A stretch of DNA of 60,810 bases from Saccharospirillum sp. (GTDB lineage Bacteria; Pseudomonadota; Gammaproteobacteria; Pseudomonadales; Natronospirillaceae). The notes beneath the pieces are model-generated. The model was given only the letters and a program-made list of their open reading frames with translations, was not told the origin of the DNA and made no database searches. The stretch's first letter is position 1; the number at the start of each line of letters is the position of its first letter. The stretch lies in NCBI GenBank assembly GCA_022565595.1, contig JAIUML010000026.1, positions 1-60,810 of the forward strand, in the 5' to 3' direction. A program made the translations under genes and the position numbers. Shown one piece after another: positions 25,854-35,241 of the stretch.

Positions 25854-27293
25854 ATGTTGGACTTGCTGAGCCGACCCTTGAACAATTTGTCGATCCGGAA
25901 CAAGCTTTTTGGTGGATTTGGGCTGATACTGCTGTTCACTGCGGCCATCGCTATTGTCAGTTTTCAGGCATTGAATTACGTCAGTAGAGAGTACCGGGAG
26001 TTGAATCAGCTGGGAGCCATTAGCGAAACTATGTCGAATGCTCGAATAGCAGAAAAGAATTTTGTGATTCGAGGTGATCGCCAATACATCACTGAAAATC
26101 AGGCGCTGACCGATAGTGTTCGTGCCAACGCGGTCGAGCTGTTAAGCGTTGCGGACAGTGATGCTGAGCGAGGCGTTATGGAGCAAGTGATCGCAGAGAT
26201 AGACCATTATAGACAACTGTTTGAGCAACTTGTTTCAGACACTCTGGCCGGTGCTGATCAAGCGGTCGTTGAAAACACTGATGCTAGCTTGAACGAAAGT
26301 GCGCAGAGCTTTATGGCGGTAATAGATGAGTGGACCGCGACACAAACGTCATTCCTTGATCGATCGGTGACTTCTACTGAACGGCAGTTGGTAGGTGCTG
26401 CTGTGCTGGCTTTGCTTCTGGGAGTTATTATTGCGTTAGCGATTACACGTCAATTCAGCAAACCAATCGATCAACTGGCTTCGGCCAGTGAAGAAATGTC
26501 TGCCGTAGCTCAAGAAAACACCCGAGTCATCACAGAGCAGAAAGGCGAAACCGACCAGGTCGCAACGGCCATGAATGAGATGTCGGCCACGGTCAAGGAG
26601 GTTGCCCAAAACGCAGAAGAGGCATCCGAGTACGCACAAAATTGCGAGCAGTTGACGCGCGAAGGGGGTGGTCTGGTTCGCAACACCATCAAACAAACGG
26701 AAGAGCTGGCCGACGAAGTCGCCGAAGCAACGCAGTCCATTATTGAATTGAAATCCGAGTCTGATCAGATCAGCACAGTATTGGATGTCATCAGCGGCAT
26801 TGCCGAACAAACCAACCTCCTGGCTTTGAATGCTGCCATTGAAGCCGCCAGAGCCGGTGAGGCTGGTCGCGGTTTCGCCGTAGTCGCCGATGAGGTTCGA
26901 AGCCTGTCGCAGCGGACTCAGGAGTCGACCGAACAAATTGAAGCGCTGATTACCAGCCTGCAAAAGAATGCCGAACAGACCTCAGAAAAGATGCAACGAA
27001 GCTCTGAGCGAGCTGAGGCCACCAAGGGGCCGGCTGAGCAGGCGCGGCAAGCCTTCAAGCAGATTACCGAAGCCGTCAACCAGATTCAGGAAATGAACCA
27101 GCAAATCGCTGCCTCGGTAACCGAGCAGAGCGCTGTGGCTGAAGAGATCAACCGCAGCATCAGTACTATCTCAGAAGCGTCCGAACAGACGGCAACCGGC
27201 AGCGAGCAGACGCTTCAGGCCAATGTGGAACTGAGCCGCCTCGGCGCGGATTTGCAGGATCTGGCCGGTAACTTCCAGCTCAAGGGACGCTGA
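25854..27293 (+). CDS. Methyl-accepting chemotaxis protein
   Basis: 479 aa. Transmembrane helix (about 20-42), periplasmic four-helix-bundle-like sensor (about 43-178), second helix (about 182-202), short HAMP-like region, and a long cytoplasmic signalling coiled coil. The hairpin tip, [19 protein letters not shown] and following [12 protein letters not shown], is the highly conserved CheA/CheW-binding region. It should signal through a chemosensory kinase to flagella or another output. No C-terminal CheR-tethering pentapeptide is visible. Ligand unknown; stand-alone gene with its own leader. Confidence 0.95.
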   Translation: MLDLLSRPLNNLSIRNKLFGGFGLILLFTAAIAIVSFQALNYVSREYRELNQLGAISETMSNARIAEKNFVIRGDRQYITENQALTDSVRANAVELLSVADSDAERGVMEQVIAEIDHYRQLFEQLVSDTLAGADQAVVENTDASLNESAQSFMAVIDEWTATQTSFLDRSVTSTERQLVGAAVLALLLGVIIALAITRQFSKPIDQLASASEEMSAVAQENTRVITEQKGETDQVATAMNEMSATVKEVAQNAEEASEYAQNCEQLTREGGGLVRNTIKQTEELADEVAEATQSIIELKSESDQISTVLDVISGIAEQTNLLALNAAIEAARAGEAGRGFAVVADEVRSLSQRTQESTEQIEALITSLQKNAEQTSEKMQRSSERAEATKGPAEQARQAFKQITEAVNQIQEMNQQIAASVTEQSAVAEEINRSISTISEASEQTATGSEQTLQANVELSRLGADLQDLAGNFQLKGR

Positions 27294-27418
27294 TCTGGTT
27301 TGGATATCGCGCAAGGATGGGTGATTGATCATTCGATGGTTCAGTAACCGTCGACTACCTTTACCCATCTGATCACTGTTTGTGGTTGGCATTATCCGTG
27401 TTTTACTAAAGGATCGAC

Positions 27419-30289
27419 ATGAACCGTCCGCTACATCGCTTACCGCTGCAATGGCTCATCAGCCTGGCCATTGTAGCCAGCCTGGTGATTCTTGGGCTTA
27501 CCCAACTGACACTCAGCTATCAGAGCAGCAGAGCCACCCTGCTGGATGCCACGGAGGAATCCGCTAACCAGGCTGGCATCATCCTGGATGGCCACCTCAA
27601 TCGGCTGATCTGGCCAGTGCAGGCGGCTCTGGGGCAATTGCAGTTTGATCCGGTCGTCAGTGCTGAAACCTACACCGAGCGCTTTGAGCGTGTACCGGCA
27701 TTGGCGCAGATGCTCAATGCCAACCCCTTGCTCAGCGCGGTTTACGTCGGCTACCCCAATGGTGACTTCGTACTGCTGCGAACTTTGCGCCAGGTGCGAG
27801 CACAGAGGCTGCTCGACCCACCTGAAGGTGCGGCCTTTCTTTTGCAAAGCATCGAGGTTGATGCGGAGCAGAATTCGACCGGGCGCTGGGCCTATTTCAG
27901 CCCGGAGTTGACCCTGCTCGAAGACCGCGAGCGCGAGGATTATCGGTTTGATCCGCGTGAGCGCCCCTGGTACCAGTCAGCTCAAGGTCAGCCCGGTGCG
28001 AGTGTGTTGACTCAGCCTTATGTGTTTTTCACCACCGGTGAGATCGGTATCACCATGGCTAGCCAGGTAGCCGCCGACGGGCCTGTGCTTGGTCTGGATG
28101 CATCGGTGGAAGATCTCTCCGGGCAGATCCTCGATTTGCGTGTTACGCCGGGTACCCAAATGGCCATGGTTAGTGGCGAAGGTAGGGTGCTGGGCTATCC
28201 GGACTTGCAGCGTATTATTCTTGGCAGTGGTGAAGACCTGCGGTTGGCTATGCTCAGCGAATTGAATCTGCCTATGCTGGAGAGCCTGATCAGCGCCGAT
28301 GTGGCTGCCAATAGCCTTTACAGCAGCAACATTAGCGGCCGACGCTGGTACAGCTTTTGGGTGCCTCTGACCGAATTTGAAGGTGACGATATTCGTCTAT
28401 TGATGTCAGTGCCGGCTGACGAGTTGCTCGATGGTGCACTCTCAACTCTATTGCAACAGGCGATCTGGTCACTGGTAATCATCCTGCTGCTGTTGCCGTT
28501 CGGCTGGTTGTTGGGTAAACGCATCGGTAGCCCCTTGCGCGAACTGTCAGATCAGGTGGCCCGCCTTGGCCAATTCGATTTCGGGGCAAAGATCGGCGTG
28601 GCGTCCAATATCTCCGAAGTTCACCAACTCGGCGGCCAGACCCAGCGCCTGGCTTCGATGATCCGCAGTTTTAATGACATCAACCACAGCCTCAATCGCA
28701 GCACTGATCTGGACCAGATGCTGGAAGCCATTCTCACCAGTTTGATGTCAATGACCGAAGCCACGGCCGGCGGCATTTATCTGTACCACAGCGAACAGCA
28801 TCAATTGCAACTGGCGCAGGCGCATCAGTTTTCTCAGGCACCAACCAACCTGAAGCCAGGTTCTGCCGGAGTGAGCGATGTGGTGAACACTCTGGAAAAG
28901 GCCCTGTCGAACCGATCGGACTCGTTACTGGTAGTACCTCTGCAAAATCGTGAAGAGGAGGTGATTGGCGCTCTGGTGCTCTGCGTTGCACAAAACAGCG
29001 AAGTACCTCTGGCAGCCTATCGTAAATTTGCCTATCGCTTGTCGGGCTCAGTGGCCGTGGCGATCGAAACTCGCCAACTGCTGCAACAGCAGCGCGCGCT
29101 GATTGATGCCATTATCAAGGTCCTGGCTGATGCCATTGACACCAAATCCCCTTACACCGGTGGCCATTGTGACCGGGTGCCACACATTGCCACCCTCTTG
29201 CTGAACCAGGTCGAGGCGGTAAAGGAAGGGCCCTTTGCCGACTTCCGTCTGTCCGAAAAAGAGCATTACGAATTCACTATTGCTGCCTGGCTGCACGATT
29301 GCGGCAAGATCGTCATCCCGGAATACATCGTCGACAAGGCGACCAAGCTGGAGACCATACATAACCGTATCCACGAAGTGCGAACCCGCTTTGACATCCT
29401 GTGGCGAGACGCTGAGATTGCTGCTTTGAAGGCACAACTGGATGGCGTACCCGAGGCTGAGGCTCAGCAAGAACGCGATCGAATACAGGCCCAGTTGCAG
29501 GACGATTTCGCCTTCATCGCCAACATGAACATTGGTGGTGAGGCGTTGAGCGATGACGACATCGCGCGCATGGAGCGCATTGCAGACCGCACCTGGCAAC
29601 GTCATTTCAGTGACCGACTTGGCTTGTCGATGGCCGAAGCACGCCACCTCGCGAGCTTTGAAGAGCCTGCATTACCCGTTACCGACACGCTGCTGGCCGA
29701 CAAGCCTGAGCATCGAGTGGACTGGGGGCCAGTTAAACCACCGGTCGAGGCCGATAACCCTGACAACCACTGGGGCTTCAGGATGGTGCTGCCCGAGCAC
29801 AGCGCCAACCATGGCGAGCGCTATAACCTGAGCATACGACGCGGTACTTTGAACCCGGAAGAACGCTTCAAGATCAATAATCACATTGTCGAAACCCTGC
29901 GCATGCTCACCACCCTACCCTGGCCCAACCACCTCAAGGCAGTACCCGACATTGCCGCCAACCACCACGAACGGATCGATGGGCTAGGTTACCCCCGAGG
30001 GCTGACGGGTGAACAGATGTCGGTCAGTGAGCGCGTTATGGCCATTGCCGACGTGTTCGAAGCTCTGACCGCCGCAGACCGGCCCTACAAACCCGCCAAG
30101 ACGCTGACCGAATCGCTGAACATCATGGTGAAAATGGGGCGCGAACAGCACCTGGATAAAGCCTTGTTGCGGTTGTTTATCGAGTCGGGTGTCTATCGGC
30201 ATTATGCGGAGGATTTCCTGCTGCCGGAGCAGCTCTGCGAGATCGATGAAGAAGCGATATTGGCGACCCTGGATCAACCTGAACGTTAA
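27419..30289 (+). CDS. Membrane HD-GYP phosphodiesterase with Cache-like sensor, HAMP and GAF
   Basis: 956 aa. Helix (about 12-34), Cache-like periplasmic domain (about 35-335, FDPRERPWYQSA is typical), helix (about 345-365), HAMP, GAF (about 430-560), and an HD-GYP domain from about 565. HDCGK and HHERIDGLGYPRGL are intact, so hydrolysis of cyclic-di-GMP to GMP is expected. Roughly 150 residues, partly coiled coil, are inserted between the HD motif and the GYP half. It precedes rpoE by about 170 bp, within which the sigma-E promoter lies, so it is probably a separate transcript. Confidence 0.92.
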   Translation: MNRPLHRLPLQWLISLAIVASLVILGLTQLTLSYQSSRATLLDATEESANQAGIILDGHLNRLIWPVQAALGQLQFDPVVSAETYTERFERVPALAQMLNANPLLSAVYVGYPNGDFVLLRTLRQVRAQRLLDPPEGAAFLLQSIEVDAEQNSTGRWAYFSPELTLLEDREREDYRFDPRERPWYQSAQGQPGASVLTQPYVFFTTGEIGITMASQVAADGPVLGLDASVEDLSGQILDLRVTPGTQMAMVSGEGRVLGYPDLQRIILGSGEDLRLAMLSELNLPMLESLISADVAANSLYSSNISGRRWYSFWVPLTEFEGDDIRLLMSVPADELLDGALSTLLQQAIWSLVIILLLLPFGWLLGKRIGSPLRELSDQVARLGQFDFGAKIGVASNISEVHQLGGQTQRLASMIRSFNDINHSLNRSTDLDQMLEAILTSLMSMTEATAGGIYLYHSEQHQLQLAQAHQFSQAPTNLKPGSAGVSDVVNTLEKALSNRSDSLLVVPLQNREEEVIGALVLCVAQNSEVPLAAYRKFAYRLSGSVAVAIETRQLLQQQRALIDAIIKVLADAIDTKSPYTGGHCDRVPHIATLLLNQVEAVKEGPFADFRLSEKEHYEFTIAAWLHDCGKIVIPEYIVDKATKLETIHNRIHEVRTRFDILWRDAEIAALKAQLDGVPEAEAQQERDRIQAQLQDDFAFIANMNIGGEALSDDDIARMERIADRTWQRHFSDRLGLSMAEARHLASFEEPALPVTDTLLADKPEHRVDWGPVKPPVEADNPDNHWGFRMVLPEHSANHGERYNLSIRRGTLNPEERFKINNHIVETLRMLTTLPWPNHLKAVPDIAANHHERIDGLGYPRGLTGEQMSVSERVMAIADVFEALTAADRPYKPAKTLTESLNIMVKMGREQHLDKALLRLFIESGVYRHYAEDFLLPEQLCEIDEEAILATLDQPER

Positions 30290-30331
30290 ACAGGAACGCA
30301 GTTTGGGGTACTATCCTGATACAATCAGATT

Positions 30332-30359
30332 GGAACTATTAAGCGATGTCTGCGTCCTA
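30332..30359 (+). promoter_or_regulatory. Sigma-E-like promoter for rpoE operon
   Basis: GGAACTA (30332-30338), 16 bp, TCCTA (30355-30359) against the sigma-E consensus GGAACTT-N16-TCTGA/TCTAA. Position about 100 bp before the likely rpoE start fits the autoregulation known for rpoE operons. Confidence 0.6.
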
Positions 30360-30458
30360 TCTACACTGAACGTGTGGAGCATCAAAATGACGTCGTTGTC
30401 CCTGACACACTGGCAAGGGCCTTGGCCCAGCACAATTCAACGGGAGGAAAGGGCCACG

Positions 30459-31052
30459 GTGTCAAGTACTGAAGCCGCCGATGTGGATACGCAACTGGTC
30501 AGCCGGGCTCAGAATGGCGACCGAATGGCGTACGATTTTTTAATGGTGCGTTATCAGCATCGCATTGCCGGTCATTTACAGACCTTTGTCAAAAACCCTC
30601 AGGAAGTCAGTGACCTGACGCAGGAAACCTTTCTCAAGGCATGGCAGGGGCTCTCCAGCTTTCGCCAGGACAGCCAGTTTTATACCTGGATATACCGTAT
30701 TGCGACCAATACAGCCTTGTCTTATTTGTCTCGACGAAAAGCCGCAGTGCTGGAATCGGACCTGAGCGAAGCCGGCCGTTCCGAGTACGATTCGGTGTCT
30801 TCGCAACAGCCCGACCCGGAACATGCCTATGCGGTGAGCGAACTGAACGAGGTGATACAGGCGGCCATGGCCGATTTGCCCGAGGACCAGCGCGAGACGC
30901 TGCATCTTCGCGAGTGGCAAGGCATGAGTTATCAGGACATTGCAGAAGCCCTACAAGTATCGGTAGGCACAGTACGATCAAGAATTCATCGAGCGCGGGA
31001 TTTCATTGATCGCAGTATCGATCAATGGCGTTCAGGAGGTAGTACCTTATGA
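30459..31052 (+). CDS. rpoE: ECF sigma factor sigma-E (AlgU/RpoE)
   Basis: 197 aa from a GTG at 30459 preceded by GGGAGGAAAGGG. Region 2 (YDFLMVRYQHRIAG, DLTQETFLKAW) and region 4 (LPEDQRETLHLREWQGMSYQDIAEAL) are close to gammaproteobacterial RpoE. An ATG at 30387 with GGAG would give a 221-aa form. It directs transcription of envelope-stress genes and is held by RseA. The stop overlaps rseA by 4 bp. An autoregulatory promoter is visible at 30332. Context is unusual: HD-GYP gene upstream and no rseC or mucD/degP after rseB. Confidence 0.93.
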   Translation: MSSTEAADVDTQLVSRAQNGDRMAYDFLMVRYQHRIAGHLQTFVKNPQEVSDLTQETFLKAWQGLSSFRQDSQFYTWIYRIATNTALSYLSRRKAAVLESDLSEAGRSEYDSVSSQQPDPEHAYAVSELNEVIQAAMADLPEDQRETLHLREWQGMSYQDIAEALQVSVGTVRSRIHRARDFIDRSIDQWRSGGSTL

Positions 31053-31531
31053 CATCCGATCAATGGCAAGAACGCCTTTCAGCTATGATGGACGGCGAAC
31101 TGAGTGCCGAAGAAATGGATGCCCTGCTGGAGCAGGCCAGCCGGGATCCGGCCATCATGGCGCAATGGCAGCGCATGCATCAGCAATCGGCCAGCCGCCA
31201 GAACCTGCCCGATGTGGATGTGGTGGCGGCAGTGAACCACGCCATCGATGAGGCCGCAGAGGCAAGATCAAACCGTTCAGGCGGCGCCAGCATTTTGTCT
31301 TTCCCGAAGCGCATGACAGGGCTCAAGTGGAGTGCCATGGCGGCGTCTTTTGCCGCTGTAGTGGTGTTGGGGGTCAATATGCAGTCTCTGCTCGGGCCGG
31401 GCGATGTACCGGTCGAGCTGGCTGCCGGTTCCTCCCATGCCTATTGGGACTTGCATCATCAGTATGCCAGTTTTGAAACCGGCATGCGTTGGCAGGAAAC
31501 CGAACTGCTGGTATCGGAGGGGCAACCTTGA
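31049..31531 (+). CDS. rseA: Anti-sigma-E factor RseA
   Basis: 160 aa. The N-terminal sigma-binding domain (QWQERLSAMMDGELSAEEMDALLEQ) matches RseA/MucA, followed by one transmembrane helix (about 93-112, MAASFAAVVVLGVNM) and a short periplasmic tail of about 45 residues. It sequesters sigma-E at the inner membrane until regulated proteolysis (DegS/RseP type) releases it. The periplasmic tail is shorter than in E. coli RseA. Translationally coupled to rpoE by an ATGA overlap and to rseB by a TTGA overlap. Confidence 0.9.
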   Translation: MTSDQWQERLSAMMDGELSAEEMDALLEQASRDPAIMAQWQRMHQQSASRQNLPDVDVVAAVNHAIDEAAEARSNRSGGASILSFPKRMTGLKWSAMAASFAAVVVLGVNMQSLLGPGDVPVELAAGSSHAYWDLHHQYASFETGMRWQETELLVSEGQP

Positions 31532-32496
31532 AAGCCATGGTATGGGTGGGCGGTGCCTTGATCGCTGCCCTGTTCAGCCTGGTCTTGCCCAGGTTGTTGT
31601 TGGCGTCTGAGGTTCTGGACGCTGAACGTTGGGCCGAGGCCTGGCTTGAGCCTTCAAACAACATGGAGTTCCAGGGCAGCTTTGTGCGTTTGAATGCTGT
31701 TCAAAATCAGAGTGAGCGTTACCATTTCTGGCAAATGGAACACCAGGGCCAGCGTCAGCAACGTATGAGGGTAGAGGGTGGCACCGTGCTGGAAGTGATT
31801 CGCATCGGCGATCAGCTCTCCTGCTGGCATGGACCAGACGCCCAGGTGCCGGCTGACCATGAACTGCCGAGCTTTCCGTTTTCCGACATTCTGCAAGCAG
31901 AACCCGAACAGTTACAGCAGAACTATCGGCTCACCCGCCTCGACGATACCCGCATCTCCGACCGACCAGTTGATCGCTATCGGCTGGAGCCTCGAGTGCT
32001 CACGGCCATGTATTCTCATGAAGTCTGGCTGGACCGTGAGACCAGGGTGATTCTGGCGCATCGGGTATTTGAGGATGATGAATTGCTGCAGGAAACACGA
32101 TACGTATCCGTGCAGTTCGATAGTCTCCGCATGCCGGTCAGTTGGTCGAGTATTTATCCGGCCTCTTTCTGGCATCGATTTGAGGCCAAACCCGCCCAAA
32201 TGGCGACGACGGGTGGCTGGACCGAATACGCCGACCGCATGCCGGAGAGCTTCTCGCTGAAGGTGGATGAAAGCCAGCCGGGGCAACTGTACCAGCTCTG
32301 GAGTGACGGCCTGGTGCGAGTTTCCTTGATGATGGATGATGTCGACCCAAGCGAAGCCGATAGCCTGTTCAGCACCACCGAGCGGCGCGGTGCCCAAAGC
32401 CTGGCGGCTCGGGCCATCAATGGTCGTCAATTGGTGGTGGCCGGGTTGATACCGACTCAGGTCGCTGAGCAGATTGTCGAGCAGTTTGAGCGATAG
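31528..32496 (+). CDS. rseB: Sigma-E regulatory protein RseB/MucB
   Basis: 322 aa from a TTG at 31528 that overlaps the rseA stop (TTGA) and has GGAGGGG about 7 bp upstream; an ATG at 31537 lies too far from it. Signal peptide (MKAMVWVGGALIAALFSLVL), then the MucB/RseB lipid-binding domain and the C-terminal domain that contacts RseA. It protects RseA from cleavage until mislocalised lipopolysaccharide or outer-membrane proteins accumulate. Last gene of the operon; hairpin-rich intergenic DNA follows. Confidence 0.92.
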   Translation: MKAMVWVGGALIAALFSLVLPRLLLASEVLDAERWAEAWLEPSNNMEFQGSFVRLNAVQNQSERYHFWQMEHQGQRQQRMRVEGGTVLEVIRIGDQLSCWHGPDAQVPADHELPSFPFSDILQAEPEQLQQNYRLTRLDDTRISDRPVDRYRLEPRVLTAMYSHEVWLDRETRVILAHRVFEDDELLQETRYVSVQFDSLRMPVSWSSIYPASFWHRFEAKPAQMATTGGWTEYADRMPESFSLKVDESQPGQLYQLWSDGLVRVSLMMDDVDPSEADSLFSTTERRGAQSLAARAINGRQLVVAGLIPTQVAEQIVEQFER

Positions 32497-32527
32497 TGGT
32501 TGTATAAGTCGGCTTGCACCTGCTGCG

Positions 32528-32609
32528 TTGATGGTGATATCGATGCTTCATTCAAGGGCTGCCCCTTGGAGTGTCGATATCCTCATCGACGCGGCGTGCC
32601 TCAGCACGC
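32528..32609. repeat. Palindromic intergenic repeat, copy C, with paired hairpins
   Basis: TTGGAGTGTCGATATCCTCATCGACG (32566-32591) matches copy A at 16629 nearly base for base. An inverted, diverged half lies at 32528-32547 (15 of 20 positions complementary to 32571-32590), so the segment can fold into a long BIME-like hairpin. A second hairpin, GCGTGC-CTCA-GCACGC (32594-32609), follows. It separates the convergent rseB and cytochrome P460 genes and may protect or terminate both mRNAs. Confidence 0.65.
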
Positions 32610-32669
32610 AGGCCACTGGTCCGGGCCAGCCTTCCGGCCAGCCCACCGCCACCGAAGCTTCACTGGTAT

Positions 32670-33188
32670 TTACTGCCTGAGAAAGTCCGGCAATGAAGCG
32701 CCATTGACGAAATTCAAATCAGAGTTGTAAGCGGCCATATGGCAGGCTGAACAGAAGTCGTCTTCACTGGCGGTCATGGTGTATCCACGTGACCACTGCC
32801 AATCCGACGCCTGAGTCGGGTTCGAATCTTCTACCTTGAGCATGACGGTCACCCCTGGCCGACCACCCCGCTCATAAGCGGCCTGATTGCGATACTGCTC
32901 TTTCACAATGACCGTGCCAACCGGGTATTTGTAAGGACCCTCGGGGTCAAGCACGGTATCGCGGCCAACATCGTTGACGTAGATGTCACGATAGCCACTG
33001 CTCCCCTGGTGCAGGTTGCCGAGGATATGAGTATGGTCGCCCGTGATGGGCTCCTCATTGATTTTGGTCCAACTGGTGTAGTCGGCCCAGCGCGGGTCCG
33101 GGCTGCCAAGGCCGAGGTAGGCGCAGCCCGCTAGAGTGAGAGATGCAAAAGCCAGGGTGCCGATTTTTAGCGTCAGCTTGGGTGTCAT
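32670..33188 (-). CDS. Cytochrome P460-family lipoprotein
   Basis: 172 aa. Lipoprotein signal with lipobox LAGC (Cys22). The body matches small cytochromes P460: DPRWADYTSW, the GTVIVKEQY strand and the C-terminal c-type haem motif CSACH. Characterised P460 proteins carry a lysine-crosslinked haem and oxidise hydroxylamine or detoxify nitrogen oxides; other family members are of unknown function. Here it would be anchored in the periplasm. A consensus sigma-E promoter on this strand (33223-33250) ends about 35 bp before the start, suggesting induction by envelope stress. Confidence 0.87.
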   Translation of the reverse strand: MTPKLTLKIGTLAFASLTLAGCAYLGLGSPDPRWADYTSWTKINEEPITGDHTHILGNLHQGSSGYRDIYVNDVGRDTVLDPEGPYKYPVGTVIVKEQYRNQAAYERGGRPGVTVMLKVEDSNPTQASDWQWSRGYTMTASEDDFCSACHMAAYNSDLNFVNGASLPDFLRQ

Positions 33189-33222
33189 TGTTCTTGTCCT
33201 GTACCAGCCATTTGGAAGGAAT

Positions 33223-33250
33223 TTAGACGTACCCTGTTAAACAAAGTTCC
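33223..33250 (-). promoter_or_regulatory. Consensus sigma-E promoter for cytochrome P460 gene
   Basis: On the minus strand: GGAACTT (33250-33244), exactly 16 bp, TCTAA (33227-33223). Both elements match the sigma-E consensus. The predicted start of transcription is near 33216, leaving a leader of about 28 nt before the ATG at 33188. Confidence 0.82.
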
Positions 33251-33310
33251 TGCTATACCCGCATTACGCCTGAACCAGGCTATATTCAGGGTCATTCGTC
33301 AAATCAGTTG

Positions 33311-33338
33311 GGAACCAAGTGACTATTGATGGCTCTAA
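33311..33338 (+). promoter_or_regulatory. Sigma-E-like promoter for EAL gene
   Basis: GGAACCA (33311-33317), 16 bp, TCTAA (33334-33338). The -10 is perfect and the -35 has two changes. It lies 50 bp before the preferred EAL start at 33389 and covers the alternative upstream start codons, which favours the later start. Confidence 0.55.
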
Positions 33339-33388
33339 ACAACCATGAAGTGGCCATACACAAACAAAAACACCGGCGGGAGCTCAAC

Positions 33389-35212
33389 ATGCTGAACTGG
33401 ATTCCGACACGGAGCATGGTCGTCAACTCCCTTAAAATCAGTCTGGTAGTGGGAGTGATCCTCAACCTCATTAACCAGTGGGGTGTCATTTTTTCCGGCG
33501 ATAGCTTGCGTTGGGATATGTTGGGTTTGAATTTTCTGGTGCCTTTTTGCGTGGCAACCTTCAGCGCCTTGCGCAACCAGTCTCAAGAGATTTTTCCTCA
33601 GTACAACCCCAACCCTGTTCTGGGTGTCTCGATGGAAGATGGTTGTATTCTGTATGCCAACCCCGCTGCGCATCGACTCAAAAAAAGCGAAGACACGGAT
33701 CATCATCGGTTGAAAGAACTGTTGCCTTCGGACTATCAGGAAAGATTGAAAAACCAGTCACAGGCGGGGCGATCGAATGACCGCTGGTTGCAACCCATAG
33801 GTGACAACATCTACGAATACCATATCAATATCATTCCCAGGCTGGAGCGTGCCCATATCTATCTGGAAAATGTAACCGGGCGCGAGCAAGCGACTCAACA
33901 ATTGGCCTGGCAAGCCGGCCACGACAGCATTACCCATATGCCAAACCGGCGCTCATTGATAGAGGATCTGAAAACCTGGATTGCGCAAGGAGATTCCTTG
34001 AGCCTGGGTTTCGTCTGGGTTGAGGGTTTGGCAAAAACAGCGGTGCGCGATGGCTATCTCATGGCCGATGAGGTGATACAAACGCTGGCCAACCGTTTGC
34101 TCGAATTTGATCACAACTGCAATGATCCGGTACACAACACCATCAAGTGTTATCGGTTCGACGGCTATATTTTTGCGGTCGTTATCTGTGGCCAGGTTCA
34201 AGAGCAACAGGCTGAACTGGCTCAGGCGTTTTGCGAACAAGTCACGCAACCACTCTATGTGAAAGATCGGCGTGTTCAATTGGGTGCTCGACTTGGGCTG
34301 GTTCGCCATCAGCCCGGTTTTGGGGTGGATCGTATGGTGGACTACGCCAACACCGCTCTGCACCACGCGCAGCAAAAAGTGCATCAGGAAATTGTCTGGT
34401 ACGACGATTTCCTGGGCGAAGCCGTCCAGCGCATGCTGGAACTTGAAGAAGGCCTGAGTGATGCCATTGGAAGGGAGGAGCTGCGTCTCTTCTATCAACC
34501 ACAGGTCAGATTGGGCAGCGGTGAAATCGTTGGCGTAGAGGCGCTTATGCGTTGGTATCACGGCGGTGAAATGGTGTCGCCCGCTGAGTTTATACCGATT
34601 GCCGAACGCAGTGGCACCATTGTCGAACTGGGCCGCTGGGCTCTGGATCAGGCCTGTCAGCAATGGCTGAACTGGCATCAGGCAGGCCTCATCAAGGCCG
34701 ATTTTACGATAGCAGTAAACGTATCCGCCAATGAATTCCTGCGGCCTGACTTCCTCGCTGATGTCAGGCATTTGCTCTCCAGTTACGAGATACCGCCTCG
34801 GGCGCTTGAGCTTGAAATCACGGAAACCGCCTTTCTGACTGACAGCGAGGCCTGTATCAGCACCATGCATGCGCTACGAGCAATGGGGCTGGAACTGGCG
34901 ATAGACGATTTCGGGACAGGTTACTCGAGCCTCAATTACCTCAGGCGTATGCCAGTCAACAAGCTGAAGATTGATCGCAGTTTTGTCATCGATGTAGAAA
35001 CGGATGTCCAGGACGCCCTGGTGGTCAAAACCATTATTGATATGGCGCATGGACTGGGGTTACAGGTGATTACCGAGGGCATTGAATCGGCAGCGCAATC
35101 GACCCGCTTGTTGGAACTTGGCAGTGATCTCGGGCAGGGGTATTGGCACAGCAGGCCTGCCCCGGCTGGTGAGTTGACGGCCAAGCTGACCGAGGTTCAA
35201 TCTCGGGTCTAA
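33389..35212 (+). CDS. EAL-domain cyclic-di-GMP phosphodiesterase with PAS and degenerate GGDEF
   Basis: 607 aa from the ATG at 33389, which has GGGAG six bp upstream; TTG 33326 or ATG 33329 would lengthen it by about 20 residues but fall inside the predicted promoter. Two N-terminal hydrophobic helices, a PAS-like domain (about 80-180), a GGDEF domain whose catalytic loop has become FDGYIF and so should be inactive, and a complete EAL domain (about 355-600): EALMRW, the NVSANE Asn, DDFGTGYSSL and KIDRSF all present. Net activity is probably cyclic-di-GMP hydrolysis. Divergent from the cytochrome P460 gene. Confidence 0.92.
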   Translation: MLNWIPTRSMVVNSLKISLVVGVILNLINQWGVIFSGDSLRWDMLGLNFLVPFCVATFSALRNQSQEIFPQYNPNPVLGVSMEDGCILYANPAAHRLKKSEDTDHHRLKELLPSDYQERLKNQSQAGRSNDRWLQPIGDNIYEYHINIIPRLERAHIYLENVTGREQATQQLAWQAGHDSITHMPNRRSLIEDLKTWIAQGDSLSLGFVWVEGLAKTAVRDGYLMADEVIQTLANRLLEFDHNCNDPVHNTIKCYRFDGYIFAVVICGQVQEQQAELAQAFCEQVTQPLYVKDRRVQLGARLGLVRHQPGFGVDRMVDYANTALHHAQQKVHQEIVWYDDFLGEAVQRMLELEEGLSDAIGREELRLFYQPQVRLGSGEIVGVEALMRWYHGGEMVSPAEFIPIAERSGTIVELGRWALDQACQQWLNWHQAGLIKADFTIAVNVSANEFLRPDFLADVRHLLSSYEIPPRALELEITETAFLTDSEACISTMHALRAMGLELAIDDFGTGYSSLNYLRRMPVNKLKIDRSFVIDVETDVQDALVVKTIIDMAHGLGLQVITEGIESAAQSTRLLELGSDLGQGYWHSRPAPAGELTAKLTEVQSRV

Positions 35213-35241
35213 TCGAAGTCAGCAACCGGCCGCCTGCCATC

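Noticed and set aside
25838-25860. Flagellar sigma-28 promoter (TAAAG and GCCGAT elements) before the chemoreceptor
   Set aside because: The two elements are only about 4 bp apart instead of 11, and one overlaps the start codon.
25665-26084. 139-codon minus-strand frame overlapping the chemoreceptor start
   Set aside because: More than half is antisense to the receptor N-terminus and the rest resembles no protein.
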